Source: Mycoplasmatota bacterium
GTDB taxonomy: Bacteria; Bacillota_I; Bacilli_A; MAG-NZ
DNA: 64,000 bases
Assembly (NCBI GenBank): GCA_018394315.1
Contig: CP074575.1
Location: 1 to 64,000 of the forward strand
Direction: 5' to 3'
The translations under genes and the position numbers were made by a program. Under the pieces are notes generated by a model. That model was given only the letters and a program-made list of their open reading frames with translations, made no database searches and was not told the origin of the DNA. Shown here one piece after another: positions 14,230 through 23,466 of the stretch. Each line of letters starts with the position of its first letter. Position 1 is the stretch's first letter.

Positions 14230-15228
14230 CTATTCGGCAGTTAAGCCTCTTTTAATTTTATTCTTTGCAACAAGCATAAATACCACGTTGATCCCAACTG
14301 TTATTCCGGTCCAAATTAAGAAATCAGACCACGAAATATTTTCTAGTACCATTCCACTAAATACTTTATATAACCAGAAGAATGGCGACCACCATAAAGT
14401 CCATAACCAATCTTTTGGAATAAATACCGCACCTGCAAATGATACCATAACAGGTAAGAATGAAAACTTCATTATACCAATTGCAGAAATTTGATCACTC
14501 GCAATAACACCAATTAGTAATCCAATAATTAATCCAGAAATAATACTCGGTAACCATACCGCCAACGTCATACCTAAATTAATGTTATATCCGAATAGTA
14601 AGAATATCCCGAATAACTGGATTATTGAAATCACAACAGCAAATAATGATTTTCCAGCTACTAGTTCCCATCTTGATAAAGGTGTAACATCTAATGAGCT
14701 CATCGTATTTGACTCTTTTTCTTCAACCAAGTTCATTCCTACTACCATTCCGGGAAGAACAACTACGAAGAATAATAAGAACAGTGATCCTTCTCTTCTA
14801 ACAATCGATCCTTCTCGACCAATATCATCTAACTCAACCTTTACATTTGCTTCACCAATGCCGAAGTACTCATCCATAATCGTCGCAGCCATATAATCTA
14901 GTTCAACTGCTTCATTACCTTGCATGATTATTTGGTAATCACCATCATAATCAATACCGACTACTTCATCAGTTCTTTCTACTCTTTCAACTAAAGCTTC
15001 ACGGTCCTTTACAATGATTACATCTCCATAACTATCAAATGCATCTATTAAACCTTCTTCCATTTGTTCAGTTACAGCATAAGTAAATGTAATTTCGTCT
15101 TTTTCAGGTGTAGCCAGTATTAGGATAATCCCTATAATAAATGGAACGATTAACATATACAAAATCATAAAGTCACGTAAACCACTTTTAACATCACGTT
15201 TAAAAACCTGTAAAATCCTTCTTATCAT
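14230..15228 (-). CDS. ABC-2 type exporter permease
   Basis: A 332-residue membrane protein: one N-terminal helix (~18-38), a ~120-residue extracytoplasmic domain, then five helices. The NLVEEKESNTMSSLDVTPLS stretch with the EKE element before helix 2 is the usual ABC-2 membrane signature. It pairs with the neighbouring permease and the ATPase at 16271. The substrate is unknown; drugs or lipids are typical. Confidence 0.88.
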   Translation of the reverse strand: MIRRILQVFKRDVKSGLRDFMILYMLIVPFIIGIILILATPEKDEITFTYAVTEQMEEGLIDAFDSYGDVIIVKDREALVERVERTDEVVGIDYDGDYQIIMQGNEAVELDYMAATIMDEYFGIGEANVKVELDDIGREGSIVRREGSLFLLFFVVVLPGMVVGMNLVEEKESNTMSSLDVTPLSRWELVAGKSLFAVVISIIQLFGIFLLFGYNINLGMTLAVWLPSIISGLIIGLLIGVIASDQISAIGIMKFSFLPVMVSFAGAVFIPKDWLWTLWWSPFFWLYKVFSGMVLENISWSDFLIWTGITVGINVVFMLVAKNKIKRGLTAE

Positions 15229-15240
15229 ATTAATCCCTCC

Positions 15241-16269
15241 TTACGAATTTTTATATAATGCTCTTTGGTACAAAAATCTACTAATACCAAATAACACTAT
15301 ACCCTCTGCTAATACTATAACTGCATTGCGCCATACATCATCAAAACCATATAATGGTATAACTGCAGCTCTCACACCATAAATCATTTGGTAAGTTGGT
15401 ATGAACTTAATCCACATTGGACTAAATGACGGAAACATATAGCTTACTGTTGGAAGCATTAATCCAATCATTAAGAATATCAAACCAAGCATAGATTTCT
15501 GCACGTTTTTAAAGATACTTCCTAGGAATAGCCCCAAACCTCCACCAAAGAAAGCACTAGGTATCAAGATAATATATAAGTAAAGAAAGTTTGCATCGAA
15601 TCCTCTAATTATTAGAGTCATTATAGTCCCAGAAATCAAACTTAAGACTAACATTACCATTGATTTACTTAGTAAATGTTCAGTTAGTCCACCTGGAGAT
15701 ACCATATAAGCAGTATGCATTTTATGATCTTTTTCTGTAAATAACATTACACTTAATAAGAACATTCCAATCATCGCTGAGTCCATTACTATTAAAACAG
15801 GTAAGAAAGTTTCTTTATATTTAACATCCTTAAACTCTTCATGTAAAACAACCGATTCGTATCGCTCGGTATAATCAATCTCCTCACCTGAAGATAAGGC
15901 TCTACTTAACATCATCTTAATTGTTTGGCCGAATTCACCTTCTGCATTAGATTGAGTGTAAATTGTTACAACCGGTGCATTATCTATCAACTCTATAGCT
16001 ACACCATATGAGTTCGCATCATCCTTCATCATTTCCTTAATTTCATCTTTAGAATCCACGAAAGTTATACCTTCTTCACCCTCAAACATTGACTCTCCAA
16101 TTTCAGGAGCTACATATTGGTAAAGTCCAGGAGAAGAATAATCATCTGGTAATACGAACAGTAAGAAAGCACTAAAAAGTAATGCTGTGGCTATTGTAAT
16201 CAATAGATAAAAATGTCGATATCCCCTTAGCCAATCCTTCTTAAAGTTGTTAATAAGTCTTTTAAACAT
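15241..16269 (-). CDS. ABC-2 type exporter permease (second subunit)
   Basis: A 342-residue protein with the same layout as its neighbour: N-terminal helix, extracytoplasmic domain to ~160, then five or six helices. LFTEKDHKMHTAYMVSPGGL occupies the position of the ABC-2 EKE motif. It begins 1 bp after the ATPase stop. The two permeases likely form a heterodimeric channel. Confidence 0.88.
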   Translation of the reverse strand: MFKRLINNFKKDWLRGYRHFYLLITIATALLFSAFLLFVLPDDYSSPGLYQYVAPEIGESMFEGEEGITFVDSKDEIKEMMKDDANSYGVAIELIDNAPVVTIYTQSNAEGEFGQTIKMMLSRALSSGEEIDYTERYESVVLHEEFKDVKYKETFLPVLIVMDSAMIGMFLLSVMLFTEKDHKMHTAYMVSPGGLTEHLLSKSMVMLVLSLISGTIMTLIIRGFDANFLYLYIILIPSAFFGGGLGLFLGSIFKNVQKSMLGLIFLMIGLMLPTVSYMFPSFSPMWIKFIPTYQMIYGVRAAVIPLYGFDDVWRNAVIVLAEGIVLFGISRFLYQRALYKNS

Positions 16270-16270
16270 C

Positions 16271-17125
16271 TTACTTCAGCCCCCTACCAGTAAGCTCAAT
16301 GAAGATATCTTCTAAGGTAGCTTCACCAGAGTGAACAGTTTCCACCTCTTTAGTCTTTAAGATTTCTGAAACTCTATCAGCGTCTTTTTCATTACCAAGT
16401 GCTAATTTTTCTGTTTTTGTTTTTCCACTCTCTTTGTACTCAATGTTAACCACCTTTTCACCATACTTAAGTTTAAGGTTTCTAGGTGAGTCAATAACAA
16501 TAATCTTACCAGATTCTATGAACGCAACTCTATCACACAATTCTTCTGCAACATGCATATCATGAGTAGTTAAGAAAATAGTAGTTCCTGTTTCCTTTTC
16601 TTGCTTAATAACATTTTTAATGTTTTGACTTGTTTGTGGATCTAAACCACTTAACGGTTCATCTAAAAACCATACTTCTGGTTTATTTAACATACTTCTA
16701 GCCATTACAAATCTTTGTAACATACCTTTTGAGAAGTCTCCTACCTTTTTATCAACAGCATCTTCTAAACCAACTAATTTAAGTAACATTCTAGGATCTT
16801 GTGTAGGTACATCGAATAAACTTGCATAATACTCCATGTTTTCTAATGCAGATAATTTTTTATAGGCATTAGGAAATTCAAAACTTACACCAATTTTGTT
16901 AAAGAATTTACTATTGTAGTCTTTAACAGCAACCCCATCAACTATAGCTTCACCTTCTTGCATAGGCAATAATCCAATTAGGATTTTCTGAACAGTCGAT
17001 TTTCCTGCACCATTAGGCCCTAAGAATCCTAACGTTTCACCTTCCTTTACTTCAAATGAGATACCATCAACTTGATATGTACCATCATGTCTGTAAGAAA
17101 ACTTTAAATCTTTTACATTAATCAT
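16271..17125 (-). CDS. ABC exporter ATP-binding protein
   Basis: A 284-residue ATPase: Walker A GPNGAGKST, signature SKGMLQRF, Walker B VWFLDEPLSGLD, H-loop TTHD. The C-terminal ~60 residues are the small domain often found in ABC-2 exporters. The start at 17125 follows an AAGGAGG site; a longer frame to 17164 lacks one. It overlaps the end of the TetR gene by 8 nt. Confidence 0.92.
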   Translation of the reverse strand: MINVKDLKFSYRHDGTYQVDGISFEVKEGETLGFLGPNGAGKSTVQKILIGLLPMQEGEAIVDGVAVKDYNSKFFNKIGVSFEFPNAYKKLSALENMEYYASLFDVPTQDPRMLLKLVGLEDAVDKKVGDFSKGMLQRFVMARSMLNKPEVWFLDEPLSGLDPQTSQNIKNVIKQEKETGTTIFLTTHDMHVAEELCDRVAFIESGKIIVIDSPRNLKLKYGEKVVNIEYKESGKTKTEKLALGNEKDADRVSEILKTKEVETVHSGEATLEDIFIELTGRGLK

Positions 17126-17729
17126 TTTTTTCCTCCTTATAAAACGCCCTTCTAAATATATCAATATACTTATTAAACATACTTTTCACTTCATCAAAAT
17201 CAAAGTCAATATCGTTAGATCTAGCAATTTCAAGGTACTCTTTACCAATACCCTCTAGCGAAAAATTGATTATCTTCAATATTTCCATATAGTTTTCTTC
17301 ATCCTTGAATAAACTTTTATCTATCCCAGTATATAATTGTTGATATACTTCCACAGATAATTTATCCCTATGGGCTATTACCTCATTATAAATACTTTCT
17401 GGTGCTGAGTAATAAGCCTTAGCTATAAACTCAAACATTAAGGGATAATCCATGGATAATTGAGTTTTTAGTACGATTATCTCATATAATCTTTCCAAAA
17501 TATCATTTGATTTAAACTCTAGTTTATCTATAAACTTTGTCTCTAGGATTGACATAACGTAATCATAAATATGAATAAATAATTTCTCTTTATTTCCGAA
17601 ATGATGAAACAATAAACCCTTACTAATTCCAGCTCTTTTGACTATAGAAATTGTTGAAGCTTTCTCGTAACCCCGTTCTACAAATTCAGCCATAGCCGCT
17701 TCTACTAACTTAGTCTTTTTATCAATCAT
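17118..17729 (-). CDS. TetR-family regulator of the ABC-2 exporter
   Basis: A 203-residue TetR repressor with helix-turn-helix STISIVKRAGISKGLLFHHF near residue 25. The C-terminal half is probably a hydrophobic-ligand domain. It leads the operon with the ATPase, two permeases and the small membrane protein. Two TGACY-N5-GGTCA operators flank its promoter. Confidence 0.9.
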   Translation of the reverse strand: MIDKKTKLVEAAMAEFVERGYEKASTISIVKRAGISKGLLFHHFGNKEKLFIHIYDYVMSILETKFIDKLEFKSNDILERLYEIIVLKTQLSMDYPLMFEFIAKAYYSAPESIYNEVIAHRDKLSVEVYQQLYTGIDKSLFKDEENYMEILKIINFSLEGIGKEYLEIARSNDIDFDFDEVKSMFNKYIDIFRRAFYKEEKND

Positions 17730-17749
17730 CTACCCACCCCCTTTATAAC

Positions 17750-17798
17750 TGACTTCTTTGGTCAATTACATTATATGCAATTTGACCATAAAGGTCAA
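17750..17798 (-). promoter_or_regulatory. Promoter with two TetR operators
   Basis: Minus strand TTGACC-N17-TATAAT (17770-17798). Palindromes TGACT-N5-GGTCA (17750-17764) and TTGACC-N5-GGTCAA (17782-17798) lie at the transcription start and over the -35 box, 33 bp apart. Confidence 0.78.
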
Positions 17799-17824
17799 CT
17801 AAATTATAAAAAAAATAAAAAAGA

Positions 17825-17844
17825 AAACAGCTAAAGAGCTGTTT
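17825..17844 (-). terminator. Terminator after the GNAT gene
   Basis: AAACAGCT/AGCTGTTT stem, AAAG loop; the minus strand continues into a long T-rich run. Confidence 0.75.
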
Positions 17845-17851
17845 CATAAAT

Positions 17852-18109
17852 TTAAATTAAATATTCCGGGTGATTTCTAGTGAAGAATTTATTCATGTAG
17901 CCACAAGTAGCATTAATTTTTAACCCCAACTCATTAGACATATTCATTAATTCCTCTAAGAGTAAATCTTTAGCATTAGTATTTCTGTGATTAGGTTCAA
18001 CATAAATGAATGAAGCAATAATAACTTCATCTATGGAATAATCAATATAACCAACTCGTTTATTTTCTAAGTAACATTCTATTTTTTTATCTTTTCTTTT
18101 AATATTCAT
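17852..18109 (-). CDS. Small GNAT-like acetyltransferase
   Basis: An 85-residue protein resembling the short YjdJ-type GNAT family, which keeps only the core acetyl-CoA fold. It shows the strand VGYIDYSID, then IYVEPNHRNTNAKDLLLEEL, where the usual R-G-x-G pyrophosphate loop is degraded to R-N-T-N, and a C-terminal CGYMNKFF. Activity is uncertain because of that loop. Start GAGGTGA site; 4 bp after the Nudix fusion gene, so co-transcribed. Confidence 0.65.
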   Translation of the reverse strand: MNIKRKDKKIECYLENKRVGYIDYSIDEVIIASFIYVEPNHRNTNAKDLLLEELMNMSNELGLKINATCGYMNKFFTRNHPEYLI

Positions 18110-18113
18110 TATT

Positions 18114-18935
18114 TCACCTCACTAAAATTGATTTAAAATATTTCTCAACAAAATTTACTTTCTCTAAGATTTCATTATCTGAATAATCTTCATTAGAGAT
18201 AATTAATTTTTCTTCAACATCATCTTCCCTATAAATAACTCCAATTACTTTTCCCGTAAAATTATCGATTGCCTCATCACTATCTAAAATATATGCATCA
18301 ACTTTACCACCATCAAGAGCGAAAATGTTATCAATATACCCATAGTTGATAGGATAGTACGTTCCAGTCCTATGCGTGAAACCAACAGGTCTATCTACCT
18401 TAACCTTTACTTCTTTGCCTATCCAATTTCTTAAAAAATCAAAATATAAATCTTGATCTCTTAAATACTTACTCAAAAGTAAATATCCCCTAGACTTAAT
18501 AGAGCGTTGAACCAACATATTCATATCACCAAATCTAGAGTCATCTTCATAATTAAGATAATATTTATAAAGTTCATCGATATTTATCCAATCGAACTCA
18601 ATTCCTAATTCTATCTCTACATCAGTTAGTTTTGCTTTGCTTGCTGGACCAACCAATTCACACTCAAAGTAATGATTAACGTGGTGAAAATCAACTTCAC
18701 TTGTTTCTGTTGTTAGAATCAACTTATTCACTTTCACTTTGTAACCTGTCTCCTCTAGCATTTCTCTTTTAAGAGCAGATTCTAAATCTTCACCTTTATC
18801 CACTCCGCCTCCAGGAAAAATAAAACAATCATATTTATTAACTTTAATTATTCCTATATCGTTTCCTTTTCTAATTACACCTCTTACAGCTTCTCTAATA
18901 GGTAAATCCCTTTTCTTACCATATTTTACAATCAT
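18114..18935 (-). CDS. Nudix hydrolase fused to an inorganic pyrophosphatase-like domain
   Basis: A 273-residue two-domain protein. Residues ~15-140 are a Nudix hydrolase; the Nudix box GGGVDKGEDLESALKREMLE plus ETGY is complete. Residues ~165-270 resemble small family I inorganic pyrophosphatases: VKVDRPVGFTHRTGTYYPIN, YGYIDNIF, GGKVDAYIL, then VIYREDDVEEKL. A Nudix enzyme that releases pyrophosphate joined to a pyrophosphatase would make a self-driving reaction, but the substrate is unknown. The domain order and joining are clear in one frame. It sits 60 bp from a divergent DNA glycosylase. Confidence 0.85.
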   Translation of the reverse strand: MIVKYGKKRDLPIREAVRGVIRKGNDIGIIKVNKYDCFIFPGGGVDKGEDLESALKREMLEETGYKVKVNKLILTTETSEVDFHHVNHYFECELVGPASKAKLTDVEIELGIEFDWINIDELYKYYLNYEDDSRFGDMNMLVQRSIKSRGYLLLSKYLRDQDLYFDFLRNWIGKEVKVKVDRPVGFTHRTGTYYPINYGYIDNIFALDGGKVDAYILDSDEAIDNFTGKVIGVIYREDDVEEKLIISNEDYSDNEILEKVNFVEKYFKSILVR

Positions 18936-18995
18936 ATTAGTATCTCCCTTACAAAAGGAATTATATCATATGTTATAATATATAGAGGTGAATAT

Positions 18996-19601
18996 ATGAA
19001 ATTTTCTATCCCAAGTGAAGCACTCAAACACTTTAAAAAACACGATTCAGTTCTATATAATTTTATTTTAAGTTCTGAAAAAATAAATAGAACAATAAAT
19101 TCTAATTACTTTGATGAACTAGTAAGAAGCATAATCTATCAGCAAGTTTCTCTAAAAGCTGGAGAAACTATCTATAATAGGTTATCCAATATGATTGATA
19201 TAAACCCAGAAGAAATACTTAAAACTGACAGAAATAAATTACAATCAGTTGGTATTTCATTTAGAAAAGTGGACTACTTAAAAAACTTATCTGAGAAAGT
19301 CGTTACCAAAGAATTAAATCTAGACATAATCGATACTTTATCAGATGAAGATATAATTAAAATGATTATAAAGGTTAAAGGCTTAGGAGTTTGGAGTGCT
19401 GAGATGTTTTTAATGTTTTCTTTAGGTAGATTAGATGTTTCATCATATAATGACTTAGCAATAAAAAGAGGAATTCAAAAACTATATAAGTTAAATGATT
19501 ATCCTTCAAAAGAAGAGTTTACAGAGTTCACAAGTACATGGAGCCCTTATAATACAGTTGCTTCTTTTTATTTATGGGAAGCTAGCAAAAAAGATGCATG
19601 A
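18996..19601 (+). CDS. DNA-3-methyladenine glycosylase II (AlkA-like HhH-GPD)
   Basis: A 201-residue base-excision repair glycosylase of the helix-hairpin-helix/GPD type. Signatures are FDELVRSIIYQQVSLKAGET, the hairpin VKGLGVWSAEMFLMF and the catalytic Asp in YNDLAIKRGI. It is shorter than E. coli AlkA and lacks its N-terminal domain, as is common in Gram-positive bacteria. Ribosome site GAGGTGA. Confidence 0.9.
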   Translation: MKFSIPSEALKHFKKHDSVLYNFILSSEKINRTINSNYFDELVRSIIYQQVSLKAGETIYNRLSNMIDINPEEILKTDRNKLQSVGISFRKVDYLKNLSEKVVTKELNLDIIDTLSDEDIIKMIIKVKGLGVWSAEMFLMFSLGRLDVSSYNDLAIKRGIQKLYKLNDYPSKEEFTEFTSTWSPYNTVASFYLWEASKKDA

Positions 19602-19612
19602 GCATCTTTTTT
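19587..19612. terminator. Bidirectional terminator
   Basis: AAAAAAGATGC / GCATCTTTTTT stem with ATGA loop, shared by the convergent glycosylase and chromate-transporter genes. Confidence 0.88.
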
Positions 19613-20141
19613 ATATATTTATCTTAATTACTCCATAGATAATAGCCATAATTATAACTAATATAGGTTGAACCTTCTTTTGATCCAACAAATAAAAAGC
19701 TACTACGAAAATAACAATACCTTCAATCCAACCAAGACCTTGAATCGATAAATCTAGAAACTTCACTATTATAGATAGGAATATACCAACAACTATCGGC
19801 TTGATATAAAGACTAATGTCTTTCATTATTCTAGATTGTTTCATTCTATTTACAAACTTATAAGCAACTACCATCATTATTATTCCTGGAACGATAAAGG
19901 CTAAAGATGCTAATATAAACCCAATCCATCCATAACTAAAGAATCCTGCATAAGATGCAATCTTACCGCCAGTTACTCCAGGTAAAGAATTAACGACAGC
20001 AATTATCGATGTATAAGTAACTGGAGTAAAGATTCCTAAACTCTCAACTAATGTTTTTTCGAACATCGGGATGAATACCGCTCCACCACCAAATGTAAAA
20101 AACACAATCATTAATATTTCTAATACTAGTCTCCAAATCAT
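19611..20141 (-). CDS. Chromate transporter half (ChrA family)
   Basis: A 176-residue membrane protein, one of the two half-length CHR domains found as adjacent genes in many Gram-positive bacteria. The family motif FFTFGGGAVFIPMFEKTLVE is near the N-terminus and VNSLPGVTGGKIASYAGF follows. About five helices are visible. It overlaps its partner by 4 nt. It probably exports chromate or a related oxyanion; the physiological substrate is not certain. Confidence 0.88.
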   Translation of the reverse strand: MIWRLVLEILMIVFFTFGGGAVFIPMFEKTLVESLGIFTPVTYTSIIAVVNSLPGVTGGKIASYAGFFSYGWIGFILASLAFIVPGIIMMVVAYKFVNRMKQSRIMKDISLYIKPIVVGIFLSIIVKFLDLSIQGLGWIEGIVIFVVAFYLLDQKKVQPILVIIMAIIYGVIKINI

Positions 20142-20689
20142 ATCTTTTTACCTCTCAATACTTGAGAAATAAATACATATGCTACCATCGCAATTATTAC
20201 TAGTGATGGATGAATTCCTAAAAAGTAAATTAATAAGAAACTAGCAATCGATACCAAAACGATTACCACTAATGAAAGTTCTTTTTTACTTTGAATAAAA
20301 AACTTTTTACTTAATGAAAACATTAATGCTGCGACCACCGCTAGAACTGGTACGGTTACAGCGTTTAATACCTCTTCACTCACCAAATCATTTAAAAACA
20401 CCATAACTATCGTAAATGCAATCATACTTGGTAAAGTTATTGAAAAAGCAGCTACGATACCACCTAAAATCCCTTTTATCTTATACCCTACCGCTGTGCT
20501 CATCTCAACCATACTTGCTCCTGGTAATGAATTAGCAATCGCTACTATATCTATAAACTCATCATCATTAATCCATCCTCGTTTTTCAACTGCTTCCTTA
20601 TGGATTAATGGAGCTACAGCACTTCCACCACCATAACCAAACATTCCTACTCTTAAGAATGAAATAAATAGTTCCAATAATTCTTTCAT
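20138..20689 (-). CDS. Chromate transporter half (ChrA family), partner
   Basis: A 183-residue CHR-domain membrane protein with RVGMFGYGGGSAVAPLIHKE near the N-terminus and IANSLPGASMVEMSTAVGYK. It is paired with the downstream half, with which it should form the complete transporter. It starts 8 bp after the GGT gene stop. Confidence 0.88.
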   Translation of the reverse strand: MKELLELFISFLRVGMFGYGGGSAVAPLIHKEAVEKRGWINDDEFIDIVAIANSLPGASMVEMSTAVGYKIKGILGGIVAAFSITLPSMIAFTIVMVFLNDLVSEEVLNAVTVPVLAVVAALMFSLSKKFFIQSKKELSLVVIVLVSIASFLLIYFLGIHPSLVIIAMVAYVFISQVLRGKKI

Positions 20690-20697
20690 ATTAACCT

Positions 20698-22299
20698 CTA
20701 ATAAATCGCAATATGTCCATCAGTTCTTGATTCAGTACCACCAACATATGCTCCATTTTCTAATTTTATAATAATCTGTCCTCGACCAAACGATCCAGTA
20801 TCTGGTGCAATTTTAACGTCATGTCCCATACGTCTTAATTTATCAACTATTGATAAATTAAAATTTGGCTCCACCAATATACTTTTATCTTTTATCCATT
20901 GCCATCTTGGTGCATCTAATGCCATTTGTGGATTTAAGTTAAAATCTATCATGTTACACACAACTTGTAAATGACCTTGTGGTTGCATATAACCACCCAT
21001 AACCCCGAATGGGCCTATAGGCTTATTACCTTTAGTTATGAAGCCAGGAATAATTGTATGATATGTTCTTTTATTTGGCATTAATTTATTGTAATGATTA
21101 GAATCTAAAGAGAAATCTGCTCCTCGGTTTTGTAATGCGATACCCGTACCTTCAACAACAATTCCGGATCCAAATCCCATATAGTTACTTTGTATATAAG
21201 ATACCATATTCCCCCACTTATCCGCAGTAGCCAAGTAAACCGTTCCACTACCATTTGGTTTACCAACTTCTGGTGTTAGTGCACTTTCTGTAATTAGTTC
21301 ACTTCTTTTTCTAGCATAACTCTCACTTAGAAGTTCATTAGCGTTAACTTTCATATGTTTTGGGTCTGTAATATAATGTAATCCATCAGCAAAAGCTAAT
21401 TTCATCGATTCGATTTGTCTATGATAAGTTAAATAATCATTATGAGTAATACCAAAGTTTTTCAAAATATTTAGTCCCATTAAAGCAACAATTCCTTGTC
21501 CATTAGGTGGAATTTCCCAAACATTAAATCCACGGTACTCAACACTTATTGGGTCTACCCATTCAACATCAAAAGATTCCAGATCACTTTTTCGGATAAA
21601 TCCTCCATGTTTTTTACTATCTTTTTCAATTTTGTCTGCAAGATTTCCCTTATAGAAACTATCACTATTTGTTTTACCAATCGATTCTAGTGTACTACCG
21701 TGATTCTTTAGAGTAATGATATCTCCTATTTCTGGCGCTTTTCCTTTTATAGTAAAAGTATTGAACCACTCATTAAATTCCTCGCCCTCAAAAACTTTTG
21801 AGTATTTCTTAAAAGCGCCTTTCCAATACTTCCCTAGTACAGGAGTTATAGAATAGCCATCACTAGCTAAGTTAATTGCTGGTTCTAAACATTCATACAA
21901 ACTAAGATTTCCAAATCTTTCAACTAATCTAGCCCATGCTTTTGGTGTACCTGGTACAGTAACAGGTGTCCATCCAAATTTAGGCATTGTTTTATTATTC
22001 TTCTTTACTTCTTCAATTGAAATACTTTTTGGGGTTACTCCACTTGCGTTAAGCCCGTGTAATTTATTGTTAATCCAGACTAATGCAAAAGCGTCCGAAC
22101 CTATTCCATTACTAGTCGGTTCAACTACAGTTAATGCAGCAGCAGTAGCTATAGCTGCATCAATGGCATTTCCACCTTTTTTTAAAATATCTAATCCGGC
22201 TTGTGCAGCTAGAGGTTGGCTTGTTGCCACCATACCATTTTTTGCAGTCACACTATATCTATTAGACTTATATCGCTGATATAAATAATCATGCTCCAT
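20698..22299 (-). CDS. Gamma-glutamyltranspeptidase family enzyme
   Basis: A 533-residue Ntn-hydrolase. Signatures are GMVATSQPLAAQAGLDILKK, GGNAIDAAIATAAALTVVEP, the autocleavage/catalytic Thr in GSGTVYLATADKWGNMVSYI and GVMGGYMQPQGHLQV. There is no signal peptide, so unlike classical secreted GGT it should be cytoplasmic, closer to the YwrD-like group. It may act on gamma-glutamyl compounds or another amide. It precedes the chromate transporter genes on the same strand. Confidence 0.88.
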   Translation of the reverse strand: MEHDYLYQRYKSNRYSVTAKNGMVATSQPLAAQAGLDILKKGGNAIDAAIATAAALTVVEPTSNGIGSDAFALVWINNKLHGLNASGVTPKSISIEEVKKNNKTMPKFGWTPVTVPGTPKAWARLVERFGNLSLYECLEPAINLASDGYSITPVLGKYWKGAFKKYSKVFEGEEFNEWFNTFTIKGKAPEIGDIITLKNHGSTLESIGKTNSDSFYKGNLADKIEKDSKKHGGFIRKSDLESFDVEWVDPISVEYRGFNVWEIPPNGQGIVALMGLNILKNFGITHNDYLTYHRQIESMKLAFADGLHYITDPKHMKVNANELLSESYARKRSELITESALTPEVGKPNGSGTVYLATADKWGNMVSYIQSNYMGFGSGIVVEGTGIALQNRGADFSLDSNHYNKLMPNKRTYHTIIPGFITKGNKPIGPFGVMGGYMQPQGHLQVVCNMIDFNLNPQMALDAPRWQWIKDKSILVEPNFNLSIVDKLRRMGHDVKIAPDTGSFGRGQIIIKLENGAYVGGTESRTDGHIAIY

Positions 22300-22488
22300 C
22301 CTAGTTCACCTCTTGATAATTATAGCACAATTAATCTATTCAACTTTACTAGAAGTTCTATTAATTAAGATTAATAAATACAATACTATTTATTGGATGA
22401 ATTAATGTAATTTAATTCATATCCTCTTTAAAAGTCTCCTTAATTACATTTTTCCTGTTATAATTAAAAAAAAGTTAGGAGATATAGA

Positions 22489-23439
22489 ATGAAAATTGTT
22501 ATGATAGAGCCTTTATCTGTTCCTAAATCATATATAAGTTTTTTAAGCAAAAGATTAATTGATGAAGGACATGAGTTTATTAGCTGTTTTAATGAAATTA
22601 CAATGACTGAGAAAATATCAAGAGTAAAAAATGCTGATATAATAATAGTTACAAATGGAAAAGTTAGCGAAGAACTAATAGAAGCAGCTCCAAATTTAAA
22701 ACTTATTTCAGTTGGTTTTACAGGAGTAGATCACATCCCTAGTATTTGCAAAGAAAAAAATATATTGATATGTAATTCGCAAGGTTACGCAACTATACCT
22801 ACCGCTGAATTAGCGGTAACATTAATGCTTATGAGAACTAGAAATGTAATCGAGACTATGGATAAGTGCAAGCAAGGTGAAACCAAAAATGGTTTAGTAG
22901 GTACTGAATTATCTAATAAAACAGTAGGAATTGTAGGAACTGGTATGATAGGAAAGAAAGTAGTTAAATTACTAAAAGGTTTTGAAGTTAAATTACTAGG
23001 CTATGATATCTTAGAAGATGACGAAGCTAAAGAGATGGGTATTAAATATGTTCCTCTAAAAGAGCTCTTTAGTAATAGTGATTTTATCTCACTTCATTTA
23101 CCGTTAACGGATTCCACAAAGGGAATAGTTAATAAAGAATTACTAGATACCATGAAAGAGAATGCTATTATTATAAATTGCGCTAGAGGTCCAATTGTTG
23201 ATTCAGACGCTTTAGTTGAAGCAATAAACAAAGGAAAAATAAGAGGAGCCGGGGTAGACGTTTATGAAATAGAACCACCTCTACCAGTAAGTCATAAGTT
23301 ACTAGCTAATGAGAAAATATACGCAACACCTCATATTGCATTCGCGAGTAAAGAATCAATGGAAAGAAGAGCTGAGATAGTTTTCAATAATATTTATTCG
23401 TTTTTAGATGGTTCACCTATAAATGTAAAGAGTTTATAA
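22489..23439 (+). CDS. NAD-dependent D-2-hydroxyacid dehydrogenase
   Basis: A 316-residue dehydrogenase of the phosphoglycerate/D-lactate dehydrogenase superfamily. NAD motif VGTGMIGKKV at ~147; catalytic Arg in INCARGPIVD, Glu in GVDVYEIEPP and His in ATPHIAF. No ACT domain, so it is not a full-length SerA. The substrate (hydroxypyruvate, 2-ketoacid or phosphoglycerate) cannot be set. Single gene with ribosome site TTAGGAG and its own terminator. Confidence 0.88.
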   Translation: MKIVMIEPLSVPKSYISFLSKRLIDEGHEFISCFNEITMTEKISRVKNADIIIVTNGKVSEELIEAAPNLKLISVGFTGVDHIPSICKEKNILICNSQGYATIPTAELAVTLMLMRTRNVIETMDKCKQGETKNGLVGTELSNKTVGIVGTGMIGKKVVKLLKGFEVKLLGYDILEDDEAKEMGIKYVPLKELFSNSDFISLHLPLTDSTKGIVNKELLDTMKENAIIINCARGPIVDSDALVEAINKGKIRGAGVDVYEIEPPLPVSHKLLANEKIYATPHIAFASKESMERRAEIVFNNIYSFLDGSPINVKSL

Positions 23440-23440
23440 G

Positions 23441-23466
23441 AAAAGTTGATTAAATCAACTTTTTTA
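23441..23466. terminator. Bidirectional terminator
   Basis: AAAAGTTGAT/ATCAACTTTT stem followed by T run; shared by convergent genes. Confidence 0.85.
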
